NCBI RefSeq assembly: GCF_016909075.1
Contig: NZ_JAFBFC010000004.1
Location: 434,001 to 498,000 of the forward strand
Reading direction: 5' to 3'
Length of the DNA: 64,000 bases
From: Priestia iocasae
Lineage (GTDB): Bacteria > Bacillota > Bacilli > Bacillales > Bacillaceae_H
The notes under the pieces are model-generated. The model was not told the DNA's origin, searched no databases, and saw nothing but the letters and a program-made list of their open reading frames with translations. Shown here piece by piece: positions 28,317-36,788 of this stretch; position 1 is the first letter of the stretch; every line of letters starts with the position of its first letter. A program made the position numbers and the translations under genes.

Positions 28317-29171
28317 TTAATCAATATAACCATTCACAAAACAATCAATGGTTTCACGTTCATCTTCATTTAGCTCTTTATTTAGTCTTATCGAAAGTGC
28401 TTCAGTTATGTTCTGTTTATTTCCTTGATGCGTTTCTGTTAACTCACAAAGAATGGCAAGAAGTTGGATATATTCATTATATTGAACAGGTGATAAAGGA
28501 AGCTCATGTGAAAGAACATAGTGATTTGCTTTGTATTTGCCTAACGCTTGTAGTAAAGCACGCGTATGTTTCACTGTATATTGAGGAGTCTTACTATACA
28601 AATTTGGATACAAACAATCCCCAAGAAAAAGAACGTTCTCTTCCTCTACATAGACAATGGTTGAATCTGATGCATGATCTCCGCCTACATGTTCAATTGT
28701 GCAATGAATATTGCCTAAATCTATCCTTACTAACTTATTTATTGTCATGTTAGGTAGCTGAATCTCTATACGACGGTTATCACCAAATTCAGCTTTGATC
28801 ATATCGGCACAAAACTGAATTTCTATCCCTTCTTTCACTCGTTCCTCTAATGCTTCGTCTGTCCATTCATAATTGATCATCTTTTCAATAGCTTGTTTCG
28901 TTTGCTCTGATGACAACGTAAAAAGGTTCATTTCTTTCGTCCCAAAAATGTGATCCCAATGCCAATGTGTGAGTACAACACTCGTTATAGCATACAGATC
29001 TTGTTTCTTCAATTCACTCAAAAATAACTTCGCATGTGCAGAAGAGTTACCGGCATCAACGAGTAACGTTTGATTCTTCCCTTGAATTGCACCGAGAACC
29101 GGTCTATCCGTTGCTGAATCTGATGGTAAATAAAATACTGACTGAGTTAGCTGTTGTAATGCTGCCTTCAT
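28317..29171 (-). CDS. Metallo-beta-lactamase-fold hydrolase
   Basis: 284 residues. Metal-binding motif THWHWDHIFG (His-x-His-x-Asp-His), third ligand His in VGGDHASD, bridging Asp in FLGDCLYP, and a final His in LSHELPL. It is a glyoxalase II/lactonase-like zinc hydrolase of unknown substrate. It shares no operon partner; a second unrelated MBL protein lies at 32.3 kb. Confidence 0.88.
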   Translation of the reverse strand: MKAALQQLTQSVFYLPSDSATDRPVLGAIQGKNQTLLVDAGNSSAHAKLFLSELKKQDLYAITSVVLTHWHWDHIFGTKEMNLFTLSSEQTKQAIEKMINYEWTDEALEERVKEGIEIQFCADMIKAEFGDNRRIEIQLPNMTINKLVRIDLGNIHCTIEHVGGDHASDSTIVYVEEENVLFLGDCLYPNLYSKTPQYTVKHTRALLQALGKYKANHYVLSHELPLSPVQYNEYIQLLAILCELTETHQGNKQNITEALSIRLNKELNEDERETIDCFVNGYID

Positions 29172-29384
29172 TGTATATGCTGATTCTCCTTATTTCTTAT
29201 TTCTCTTCTCTTTTATTCGACACCACTCAATAACTTCCTTGTTCACACTTCGTTATATTTTCCTGCTGGTAATTTGAACTTATCGATGAAACCTCTCAAC
29301 TCTATCGATTCTCTGTTAAATGATTGTGAGTTAGTAGTGAACGAACAAACCCTTCACGGCACTCTTCTTCCTTCTAGACGAAAT

Positions 29385-29427
29385 AAAAAGAGGCTAAGAC
29401 AAACACCCCTGTTTGGCTCAGCCTCTA
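29385..29427. terminator. Terminator of murG-like gene (repeat family A)
   Basis: Minus strand GAGGCTGAGCCAAACA / TGTTTGTCTTAGCCTC with one mismatch, then TTTTT. Carries the family A core CCCTGTTTGGCTCAG. Confidence 0.85.
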
Positions 29428-29438
29428 AATAGAAGGTT

Positions 29439-30506
29439 TTATTTTATTGCTTCAATTTCACGCACTAAAGTAGAAATGGCGTCTGTTTTTGTTGCTTCTC
29501 TCATCGTTTGCTTCATCGTTAACGCACCTTTTTGAAGCTGCTGGATATGCTCCATTAGCGTTTCTTTCGTTAATTGTTCTTCTTCGAGTACTAGACTGAA
29601 GCCTTTTTTCTTAAATGACGCTGCGTTTAAAATTTGATCTCCGCGGCTTTGTGCTTTTGATAATGGAATAATTAACATTGGCTTATGAAGTGCTAAAAAT
29701 TCAAAAATGGCATTTGAACCACCGCGTGTAATGACGTAATCCGTTGCTGCTAATACGTCTGACAGCTCGTCATGTACATACTCTAGCTGTTTATACCCTC
29801 GAACATCTTTTAGTGATTCATCAACGTTTCCTTTTCCACATAAATGAACGATTTGAAACTTTTTCGTTAGCTCAGGTAAAGCCTCACGAACAGCTTCATT
29901 TATTCGACGTGCACCTAAGCTTCCTCCCATAATTGTGAGAACTGGTAGAGTGTCATAAAAATGAAGCCAATTTAAACCAACCTGTGCACGACCTTGTAAT
30001 AATTCTTTTCGAATAGGTGAGCCAACAACGGTCACTTTATCAGCTGGGAAGTATTTAGCTGCTTCATCGAATGAAGTGAAGATTTTCGTTGCAAAGCGTT
30101 GAGCAATTTTATTTGCTAAGCCTGGTGTTAAGTCACTTTCATGAATAAAAACTGGAATATTAAGCGATTTTGCTGCCATAATGACTGGCACGGTTACAAA
30201 TCCACCTTTTGAAAAAACAAGAGCAGGCTTTAATTTCTTAAGAATACGACGAGCATCTCCTACTCCTTTCATAACGCGGAATACATCTTTTACATTTTCC
30301 ATATCAATGTATCTTCTTAGCTTTCCACTTGAAATGGAATGATAAGGTACATTAATTTTTTCAATCAATTCTTTTTCAATGCCTTTATGAGACCCAATAT
30401 ATTGAATGTCCCATTTTGCTTGATCCAGTTCGTTCATGATGGCAATGTTCGGTGTCACATGACCAGCCGTTCCTCCACCCGTAAATACAATCATTTTTTT
30501 TGTCAT
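29439..30506 (-). CDS. murG: MurG-type UDP-GlcNAc transferase, stand-alone copy
   Basis: 355-residue GT28 glycosyltransferase that adds GlcNAc to lipid I to make lipid II. Motifs: GGGTAGHVTPN (donor/membrane side), GGFVTVPV, HESDLTPGLANK, GGSLGARRINE and TRGGSNAIFE with the nucleotide-sugar Glu. It is surrounded by unrelated genes, not by mraY, murD or ftsW. Bacilli often keep murG in the division cluster, so this may be a second paralogue. It has its own SigA-type promoter and terminator. Confidence 0.9.
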   Translation of the reverse strand: MTKKMIVFTGGGTAGHVTPNIAIMNELDQAKWDIQYIGSHKGIEKELIEKINVPYHSISSGKLRRYIDMENVKDVFRVMKGVGDARRILKKLKPALVFSKGGFVTVPVIMAAKSLNIPVFIHESDLTPGLANKIAQRFATKIFTSFDEAAKYFPADKVTVVGSPIRKELLQGRAQVGLNWLHFYDTLPVLTIMGGSLGARRINEAVREALPELTKKFQIVHLCGKGNVDESLKDVRGYKQLEYVHDELSDVLAATDYVITRGGSNAIFEFLALHKPMLIIPLSKAQSRGDQILNAASFKKKGFSLVLEEEQLTKETLMEHIQQLQKGALTMKQTMREATKTDAISTLVREIEAIK

Positions 30507-30591
30507 TTTTTTGCCTCTCTTTTATGTTAATCATTCACTATTTTCATTCTTATGTATAAGACTGGTAAATATGTGGCATATACAACCACAC

Positions 30592-30619
30592 ATTATATCA
30601 CGTTTGAAGTGTGAAACAA
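30592..30619 (-). promoter_or_regulatory. SigA promoter of murG-like gene
   Basis: Minus strand TTGTTT, 16-base spacer, TATAAT. The -10 is a full consensus match. Confidence 0.6.
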
Positions 30620-30645
30620 ACTAACTTATCGCTCATTTTCATCAT

Positions 30646-30679
30646 AAAAAGCCGCTCTTCTTGTAAGAAAAACGACTTC
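30646..30679 (-). terminator. Terminator of threonine synthase-like gene
   Basis: Minus strand AGTCGTTTTTCTT / AAGAAGAGCGGCT (G-U pairs allowed), then TTTTT. Confidence 0.6.
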
Positions 30680-30687
30680 CTCTAAGA

Positions 30688-31908
30688 TTATGACTTTATT
30701 GAAATACGATCTCCACACTGAAGAAGAGGCACATCCACATACACGCTCTCTGGATATTTAATTCCTTGTCCTGTGTTTAAGCACACTACATGCTCGTCTT
30801 CTTGAATCCAACCGTCTTCACGTAGCTTTCGAGCAGCCGTGAATGTAGCAGCACCTTCTGGACAAATAAACACCCCTTCATTCTGAGCAACGCATGCTTG
30901 CTCTCTCGCAATCTCTTGATCTGACACAGCAATTGCACAACCATTTGTTTTATAAATGGCTTCTAGTACTAAAAAATCACCGATGGCTTTTGGTACATTA
31001 ATACCGAATGCTATTGTCTCTGAGCCTTCCCAGAACATGGATTCTTTTTTTCCTTCCTCCCAAGCTTTTACGATTGGCGCACAACCTTCTGCTTGCACAG
31101 CGACTAGGCGCGGAAACTTCCCTTCCTCAATCCAACCTAATTGCTGAAGCTCTACAATTGCTTTGTAAATACCAATAATACCAACACCTCCACCGGTTGG
31201 ATATAAAATTACGTCTGGTACCTTCCAATTAAATTGTTCGAGGATTTCATAGCCCATCGTTTTTTTACCTTCAATTCGGTAAGGCTCTTTTAATGTAGAA
31301 GAATCATAAAACCCTTCTTCTTGCACAAGTTCTCCTACGATTTTACCTGCATCGCTAATCAGTCCATCCACTAAAAATAAATTTGCCCCTGCGATTGCGC
31401 ACTCTTTACGTGTAATAGACGGTGCATCCTTTGGCATGACAATGTAGGATTCAATGCCTGCTCTTGATGCATATAAAGACCAAGCAGCTCCTGCATTTCC
31501 GTTCGTTGGCATGGCTAATTTGGTTACACCTAACTCTTTTGCTTTTGATATGCCAACAGCAGCTCCTCTTGCTTTGAATGAACCAGTTGGAACAAGCCCT
31601 TCATCTTTCATATATAATGAGGGAATACCTAACGTTTTACCAATCTTATTCATAGGAATGAGAGGCGTCATCCCTTCCCCTAATGTAACGACATGTTCTT
31701 CGCTTATAATCGGCAACATCTCGTGATAGCGCCATAGGTTGGCTGGCCTTGTTTGTAAATCTTCCTTCTTCCACGTCTGCTTGGCAGCTTCAATATCATA
31801 ATTGACTAGTAACGGTGACCCGCATTGACATAAATGATTGATTTCGTTCGCTTTATACGTTGCATCACACTTTGGACAGTGTAATCGTTCAATGTAGCTA
31901 TACGTCAT
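30688..31908 (-). CDS. thrC: Threonine synthase with N-terminal zinc ribbon
   Basis: 406-residue fold-type II PLP enzyme. An N-terminal zinc ribbon (CPKCDATY...CQCGSPL, residues about 11-32) precedes the catalytic domain. The PLP lysine lies in TGSFKARGA and the phosphate loop in PTGGGVGIIG. It converts O-phosphohomoserine to threonine. At 406 residues it is longer than the 350-residue B. subtilis ThrC, which lacks the ribbon, and it stands alone without hom or thrB. A second-paralogue role or a related PLP lyase activity is possible. Confidence 0.82.
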   Translation of the reverse strand: MTYSYIERLHCPKCDATYKANEINHLCQCGSPLLVNYDIEAAKQTWKKEDLQTRPANLWRYHEMLPIISEEHVVTLGEGMTPLIPMNKIGKTLGIPSLYMKDEGLVPTGSFKARGAAVGISKAKELGVTKLAMPTNGNAGAAWSLYASRAGIESYIVMPKDAPSITRKECAIAGANLFLVDGLISDAGKIVGELVQEEGFYDSSTLKEPYRIEGKKTMGYEILEQFNWKVPDVILYPTGGGVGIIGIYKAIVELQQLGWIEEGKFPRLVAVQAEGCAPIVKAWEEGKKESMFWEGSETIAFGINVPKAIGDFLVLEAIYKTNGCAIAVSDQEIAREQACVAQNEGVFICPEGAATFTAARKLREDGWIQEDEHVVCLNTGQGIKYPESVYVDVPLLQCGDRISIKS

Positions 31909-32320
31909 TTTATCCCCTCCGTTTTATGTACGAAAACCCTGTTTATGAACCTATAACTAGCCCTTATCTGACTTGTTAACTATCAATCTTGCTAACATTA
32001 ACACCGTACATGCATCCATCTATTGGCAAGGCAGCGTTTGGATTCCTACTGTAATGAACCATTCATTTATCGACTTTTTATACCCTCTATATCATAGTGG
32101 TATAATATGAATTGATAATTACACACATAGAGTACACTTACCTGTCAGAATTGTCAATCTTCTTAAGGTGAACAAGTTACTAAATCTTTTACCGTTGTTC
32201 GCTACCTATTCCTTTATTAACATAAATATAGAAAATGAGGAAATGGAAGCTAAATAAAATAAGTTCATTCATCATCAGCATATGGTAAACTATTGTTAGA
32301 AAAAGATGGGAGTGAATTTA
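31909..32320. other. Divergent intergenic region, thrC-like gene and MBL gene
   Basis: About 410 bases. Minus strand TTGACA lies at about 32150-32155, but a good -10 is not evident at the right spacing. A GGCAAGG fragment near 32024 faintly resembles repeat family B. No gene or RNA is supported. Confidence 0.4.
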
Positions 32321-33133
32321 ATGATTGAAATTAGTACACATAGTGGTGTCGTATGTGCAAAAGGAACCGTTTCACTGCAAGATGCACACATGAACATCTA
32401 TGTTTTCTTAACAGATAACATGTTAGTTGATACGGGACCTGAAAGCTTACTACAAGAATTTATACCGCTTTATCGATTGGAATCATTCGACTTTGTCGCA
32501 TTAACTCATCTACATGAAGACCATACAGGCTGTGCCCCTTGGATTGAACAAAACAAACACATTCCAATTTACATTCACGAAATGTCAATTGATGATAGTA
32601 CAAAGGAAGGGAGCTATCCTCGTTATCGTCAACACTTTTGGGGAGCACGACATCCTTTTCACCCCAAACCTCTTCAATCTACTTTCACCTCAGAGAACTA
32701 CAAATGGACGTCTATTTATACACCAGGTCATGCTGATGATCATATGGTTTTTCTTAATAACGATACAGGCATGTTGTTTTCAGGAGACTTATTTGTTACT
32801 CCAAAAACAAAAATTATTATGCGTGATGAATCCATCTCAACTATTATTGAATCCATTCGTACCGTGTTACAACACGATTTCCAAGAAATGTTCTGCTCAC
32901 ACGCTGGATATGTGAAGGATGGAAAAGTGATGTTGCAGAGAAAATTGAGCTACTTAGAAGAGTTAGAGGGGAAAATTTTGCACCTTCACAATCAAGGTCA
33001 AACCATTCAGGAAATTAAGAAAGCTCTTTTTCCTGTCCCCTATCCGCTTATTACACTGTCGGAACATGAGTGGGATTCAGAGCATATTGTAACATCTGTT
33101 GTGAATGCGCAGTCTAGTTCAATAAAAAAATGA
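32321..33133 (+). CDS. Metallo-beta-lactamase-fold hydrolase
   Basis: 270 residues from the ATG at 32321, with GGGAGTG 6 bases upstream; the ATG at 32306 lacks a ribosome site. Zinc motif LTHLHEDHTG, third His in YTPGHADDHM, Asp in FSGDLFV, and a final His in CSHAGYV. This is the Lactamase_B/glyoxalase II-like fold with a C-terminal helical region. Substrate unknown. It ends in a terminator shared with the convergent amidase gene. Confidence 0.87.
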   Translation: MIEISTHSGVVCAKGTVSLQDAHMNIYVFLTDNMLVDTGPESLLQEFIPLYRLESFDFVALTHLHEDHTGCAPWIEQNKHIPIYIHEMSIDDSTKEGSYPRYRQHFWGARHPFHPKPLQSTFTSENYKWTSIYTPGHADDHMVFLNNDTGMLFSGDLFVTPKTKIIMRDESISTIIESIRTVLQHDFQEMFCSHAGYVKDGKVMLQRKLSYLEELEGKILHLHNQGQTIQEIKKALFPVPYPLITLSEHEWDSEHIVTSVVNAQSSSIKK

Positions 33134-33158
33134 CGAGCTCTATTGCTCGTCATTTTTT
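33124..33158. terminator. Bidirectional terminator between MBL and amidase genes
   Basis: AAAATGACGAGC / GCTCGTCATTTT with a 6-base loop; A's and T's flank both sides. Confidence 0.9.
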
Positions 33159-33165
33159 GTCTTTT

Positions 33166-33918
33166 CTAAAATCCCCACCAATATTCATGCATTCCTTGCG
33201 CATATTGAGTGGCTAAATTTTGGCGGAAAGTAGTAGTCGCTAAGTTTGCTGCATCCGTAGCATTACTAATAAAGCCTGTTTCCCCTAGAGTTGCTGGCAT
33301 ATTTGTATATTTTAAAACATAAAACCCTGCTTCTTTTACCCCTCGAAGCGTAGAGTAAGAGCTTTTTAGTTTATTGTACGTGCTCGTTGCCAAACGGGAA
33401 CCGTTCGTACTGCCATAATAATGATACGTTTCTAAGCCGTTTGGAGTCGATGTACTGTAGCTATTAATATGCATGGATACAAAAAAGTTTGCGCCTACGC
33501 TATTGGCATATGCGGTGCGACTTTCTAATGAAACCGTTGTATCCGTACTTCTTGTCATATACACAGTTGCTGGGTAATTTGCAATCAAATAATCTCTAGA
33601 GCGTTTTGCAATGTCTAATACAATATCTTTCTCTTTGATTCCATTTCCAACAGCACCTGGGTCAGTTCCCCCATGGCCAGGATCAAGAACGATGATTGGG
33701 TTCGCAGCAACTCTAAACGTATTTTTATCTTGTGCATTTTCCTTATCTAACTGCTCTTTTAGTATTGGATTATAGTTTGTTGGTGGAGGTGCAACGTTCC
33801 ACATCGGCTCATCCGCGATGACTGGACCGCTTTCTTTCTTTTCTGCCATTGTAGTCGTGGCTCCACAAAGCAAACTGACACAAAACATACTCGCAACAAA
33901 CATCTTTGACTTTTTCAT
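33166..33918 (-). CDS. Secreted N-acetylmuramoyl-L-alanine amidase (Amidase_3)
   Basis: 250 residues from the ATG at 33918. Signal peptide about 1-25 (KMFVASMFCVSLLCGATTTMA). The catalytic domain begins PIIVLDPGHGGTDPGAVG with the first zinc His, has the Glu in GIKEKDIVLDIAK, a second His in FVSMHINSYS, and the catalytic Glu in PATLGETGFISN. It cuts the bond between N-acetylmuramic acid and L-Ala. An upstream alternative ATG at 33942 lacks a signal-like start. It lies 62 bases below a PrsA-like gene and probably shares its transcript. Confidence 0.92.
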   Translation of the reverse strand: MKKSKMFVASMFCVSLLCGATTTMAEKKESGPVIADEPMWNVAPPPTNYNPILKEQLDKENAQDKNTFRVAANPIIVLDPGHGGTDPGAVGNGIKEKDIVLDIAKRSRDYLIANYPATVYMTRSTDTTVSLESRTAYANSVGANFFVSMHINSYSTSTPNGLETYHYYGSTNGSRLATSTYNKLKSSYSTLRGVKEAGFYVLKYTNMPATLGETGFISNATDAANLATTTFRQNLATQYAQGMHEYWWGF

Positions 33919-33980
33919 CTCTCCATCGGCTCCTTTTTCCATTCTTTCTATAAGAAACAAAAATTGTTCCACATAGCTCA

Positions 33981-34973
33981 TTAAAGATTTATGATAAAGC
34001 GGACATTAACGGAGATGTCAGAAAAAAATGCATAAAGAGGAGGCCTCGTCAAATTGTCCGTATGCAATTGATAATTGTTTGTTTGTTTTTGTGTTTCTAG
34101 CCAATTTCCGTAGAACTGTTTTTGTTTTTCATGTAAAAGAGTGGCATGAATTTTGCCTTTCACTTCATTAAACGATTGCTGATAGGGTGGTTGAACGTGT
34201 TGGATTCGAAACCAGTACATGTTCCCTTCTCTCTCAATAGGCCCCATGAGTTGCTGAGTTGAGGTTTGAAACATTTGCTTAGCTACAGATTCTGGCACTT
34301 CTGAAGCTAGTTCTTGAATAGATAGTAGCTCTTTCCACTCTTCATGCGTTTGCTCTGCATTCCAGTCATGATTATAAATCGTTTCATCATTCAATCGCTC
34401 TTCAACTTCTTTTTTGTCGAAACCGACACTCGTTCGTATGTATTGCAATGTTCTTAGCTCAGGAACGTAAAAAGCTTGTTTATGTTTATCATAAAATTGC
34501 CTTGCTTCTTCCTTTGTCACAAAAATATGACTAGTGACCACATTCTTCACCTTCATGCCAATCATGGCTCGCTGAATGTTCTCTATGCTTTCTTTTTCTG
34601 TGAGATTCATTTCTTTCAGCTTTTCATCACGTTCCTTTTTGGTTTTCCCTAGTTGAAGAATGTGCTGTTGTACATCTTTGTCTTGTATATGAATCCCCAT
34701 TTCCTTTCCTTGCTCAATAACTAAATTTTCAAGACTTCTCTGTTGAATAGCAGCCTGCTTCTCTTGTAAGGATGCATCATTTGAAAGATACAAATGCTTT
34801 ACTTTGTTCCACTTACTCATACGCTCCACGTTATTTCCAACTGTAAATAAGACTGGATCATATGTTTGATTGATTACTACCATTATCCCAAGAGTTAAAA
34901 AAAGACTGAACAAACAACGCATGACGATTTTTTTACGCGGTTTCAATCGCTCCTTCTCCCTTCTTATATACAT
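33981..34973 (-). CDS. PrsA/SurA-like membrane-anchored peptidyl-prolyl isomerase family protein
   Basis: 330 residues. A basic N-terminus and one hydrophobic helix (about 18-40) are followed by a SurA-type chaperone region (KQAAIQQRSLENLVIEQGKEMGI), the EARQFYDKHKQAFYVPELRTLQYI segment, and a degenerate rotamase domain lacking the usual GG-x-LG signature. It probably acts as an extracytoplasmic folding helper; isomerase activity is doubtful. A TTG at 34943 behind GAAGGGAGAAGGAG is a likely alternative start. It may help fold the amidase encoded just below. Confidence 0.75.
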   Translation of the reverse strand: MYIRREKERLKPRKKIVMRCLFSLFLTLGIMVVINQTYDPVLFTVGNNVERMSKWNKVKHLYLSNDASLQEKQAAIQQRSLENLVIEQGKEMGIHIQDKDVQQHILQLGKTKKERDEKLKEMNLTEKESIENIQRAMIGMKVKNVVTSHIFVTKEEARQFYDKHKQAFYVPELRTLQYIRTSVGFDKKEVEERLNDETIYNHDWNAEQTHEEWKELLSIQELASEVPESVAKQMFQTSTQQLMGPIEREGNMYWFRIQHVQPPYQQSFNEVKGKIHATLLHEKQKQFYGNWLETQKQTNNYQLHTDNLTRPPLYAFFSDISVNVRFIINL

Positions 34974-35198
34974 CTACTTTAGATAGGAAAAGTGGTCTCT
35001 ACATTTAAGTTTATCATCACTTCTATTACCTCAGTATTGAGAAATATAGTGAATATTCTTGGCGTTACAGCTTGTCTCTTCTACTCATTTTAGAAACAGC
35101 CATTTCTTTCGTTTTTGTAAAATCTACATCTATCTCTTTATAGACATAGGTAGATATGGTATGAATAAGGGATAACATCTTTTTAAGGGAGAGGTACA

Positions 35199-35831
35199 AT
35201 GAGTGATGTGTATGCAAGTTTTTCGCAGTTAGAAATAAATGAACCATATGGAACGAGCTACATCATTGAACATCGTTACCAACCAGAGGCTGACATTGTT
35301 TTTTTGGCAAATCATGGCGGGAGTATTGAACCGGGGACATCAGAGCTAGTTCGAGAAATGAGAGACGTTGGCTCTATCTATCTATTTGAAGGAATAAAGC
35401 CTCCTGGCCAGAATTCTTCGTTACATATCACATCCGCGAACTTTGATGAACCGACTTGCATACAGTTGGTTGAGAATCATTCACATAGTATTGCCTTTCA
35501 TGGATGCAGCGGAGACGAAGCGTATACGCTCATCGGTGGATTGGATGTAGAATTGGCAAATGAGATTTATCAACGCCTAACAAACGCTGGTTTTCAATGT
35601 AAGCTACTTCAAAAGGGAGAACGTTTATCTGGTACGCATAATCAAAACATTTGCAACCGTACCTCTCGTCAAAAAGGGGTTCAATTAGAGATTAGTACAG
35701 CGATGCGAAAGGCCATGTTTCGTTCTTTTACATTCAAAGAAAGAGAAGGAACAAAAAATAGCGTCTTCTACCATTATACTCATGCGATTAAAGTCGCTGT
35801 ATTGCACCATTTAAGCAAACATATGAGGTGA
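35199..35831 (+). CDS. Poly-gamma-glutamate hydrolase family protein
   Basis: 210 residues of the PF05908 family (YjqB/YmaC, phage PghP). The zinc-carboxypeptidase-like core shows FLANHGGSIEPGTSEL with His and Glu ligands, then HSIAFHGCSGDE with a second His, and GVQLEISTAMR with the catalytic Glu near the end. These enzymes cut gamma-linked polyglutamate. No signal peptide, so it acts in the cytoplasm or is released by lysis. ATG is preceded by AGGGAGAGG. Its TGA lies inside the ribosome site of the next gene. Confidence 0.87.
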   Translation: MSDVYASFSQLEINEPYGTSYIIEHRYQPEADIVFLANHGGSIEPGTSELVREMRDVGSIYLFEGIKPPGQNSSLHITSANFDEPTCIQLVENHSHSIAFHGCSGDEAYTLIGGLDVELANEIYQRLTNAGFQCKLLQKGERLSGTHNQNICNRTSRQKGVQLEISTAMRKAMFRSFTFKEREGTKNSVFYHYTHAIKVAVLHHLSKHMR

Positions 35832-35836
35832 TAAAG

Positions 35837-36175
35837 ATGAAAAAAATAGAAGTGAAAGGTGATCTGGTTGATCACGAAACACGTTGCTCACATTACCACA
35901 CCGAGCGCGATATTATTGCCATTAAATTTTATTGTTGTCAAACATACTATCCTTGCTATCAATGTCACGAACATGATGCCACTCATGAGATTAAAGTGTG
36001 GCCTAAAGAAGCCTTTCATGAAAAAGCAATTCTTTGTGGAGTTTGTCAAAATGAATTAACCATTTATGAATATATGAACAGCAACTCCACATGCCCTCAC
36101 TGTTCTTCTTCTTTTAACCCAGGATGTAGCCGCCATTACCCTTTATATTTCGAAGCTTCTTGCACAAAAAAATGA
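35837..36175 (+). CDS. CHY zinc-finger protein
   Basis: 112 residues from the ATG at 35837; the GAGGTGAT ribosome site overlaps the preceding stop, so translation is coupled. The CHY pattern is complete: CSHYHTERDI, FYCCQTYYPCYQCHEHDATHE, CGVCQNEL and CPHCSSSFNPGCSRHYPLYF, enough Cys and His for three zinc ions. Function in bacteria is unknown. The last codons (Lys-Lys-stop) form part of the terminator. Confidence 0.9.
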   Translation: MKKIEVKGDLVDHETRCSHYHTERDIIAIKFYCCQTYYPCYQCHEHDATHEIKVWPKEAFHEKAILCGVCQNELTIYEYMNSNSTCPHCSSSFNPGCSRHYPLYFEASCTKK

Positions 36176-36198
36176 CGTGATGATTCACGTCATTTTTT
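36166..36198. terminator. Bidirectional terminator overlapping both stop codons
   Basis: AAAAAAATGACGTGA, 3-base loop, TTCACGTCATTTTTTT. On both strands the sequence AAA AAA TGA supplies the last two codons and stop of the convergent CHY and DinB genes. Confidence 0.92.
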
Positions 36199-36639
36199 TA
36201 AGGGGCGAATATGTCCTGCTTTTACTTCTGCTTTTATGTAACTCACTCGTTCTACTGAACACCCCGCAAGTCGACGTAGTGTTAGCAACTGACCTACATG
36301 CATCATCGCATCTGATAAAGGGCCTTGGAGCATTTTCTCTATGGACAAAGTGGTTGGCTGTTTCTCTTCTTGCAGATCTTTATCTATTTGTTCGAGCGTA
36401 TGATAAAACCGTTCCACTTCTTCATCCCAGCTTTTTATTTCTTCAAATGTAGCTTGTTTATCACCAAATGATTGAAGGATATACGTGAGTACGTTTGTCA
36501 TATGATTTAAAATCTCAACAGGTGAGCGTATTTCTTTTCCTGCTTCAAACGTAGCAAATGACGACGGAGCATTTTGAAATGCAACGCTGCCTCTGAATGC
36601 TAATGTAGCGACAAAATGACGTAGAATCTCATTGCCCAT
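36190..36639 (-). CDS. DinB-like four-helix protein
   Basis: 149 residues of the DinB/DUF1572-like superfamily. Three metal-ligand His are seen at the usual places: EILNHMTNVLTY, then MMHVGQLLTLRRLAG near the C-terminus, with an N-terminal LRHFVATLAFRGS. Family members include thiol transferases such as BstA, but many are uncharacterised. Ends in the shared hairpin, convergent with the CHY gene. Confidence 0.85.
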   Translation of the reverse strand: MGNEILRHFVATLAFRGSVAFQNAPSSFATFEAGKEIRSPVEILNHMTNVLTYILQSFGDKQATFEEIKSWDEEVERFYHTLEQIDKDLQEEKQPTTLSIEKMLQGPLSDAMMHVGQLLTLRRLAGCSVERVSYIKAEVKAGHIRPLKK

Positions 36640-36701
36640 AAAACCTCATCCCCTCTCCTTTTTCTGCTATTATACTGGATTCATCTATTCCTTAACACAA
36701 A

Positions 36702-36752
36702 GGGGGTGTCTAAAAAGGAATAAAAACCCTTTTTAGACACCCGTTTTTTTTA
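36702..36752. terminator. Strong hairpin beside LCP gene
   Basis: GGGTGTCTAAAAAGG / CCTTTTTAGACACCC followed by eight T's on the plus strand. No plus-strand gene is upstream, so it may end the minus-strand LCP gene poorly or block antisense transcripts. Confidence 0.6.
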
Positions 36753-36788
36753 AAAAATATTTATTAACCTTTCAGGAAAGCTCCTTTT

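Noticed and set aside
28232-28753. Plus-strand 173-codon open frame opposite the MBL gene
   Set aside because: It starts in front of the minus-strand terminator and overlaps the MBL hydrolase antisense. Its composition is that of an antisense shadow and it has no family features.
31990-32045. Extra family B repeat
   Set aside because: Only GGCAAGG and a CATCC fragment match, with no opposed end, so it is not counted as a copy.
36702-36752. Terminator for a plus-strand gene near the LCP gene
   Set aside because: The T-run faces the plus strand, but no plus-strand gene lies upstream; it is listed only as a hairpin of uncertain role.
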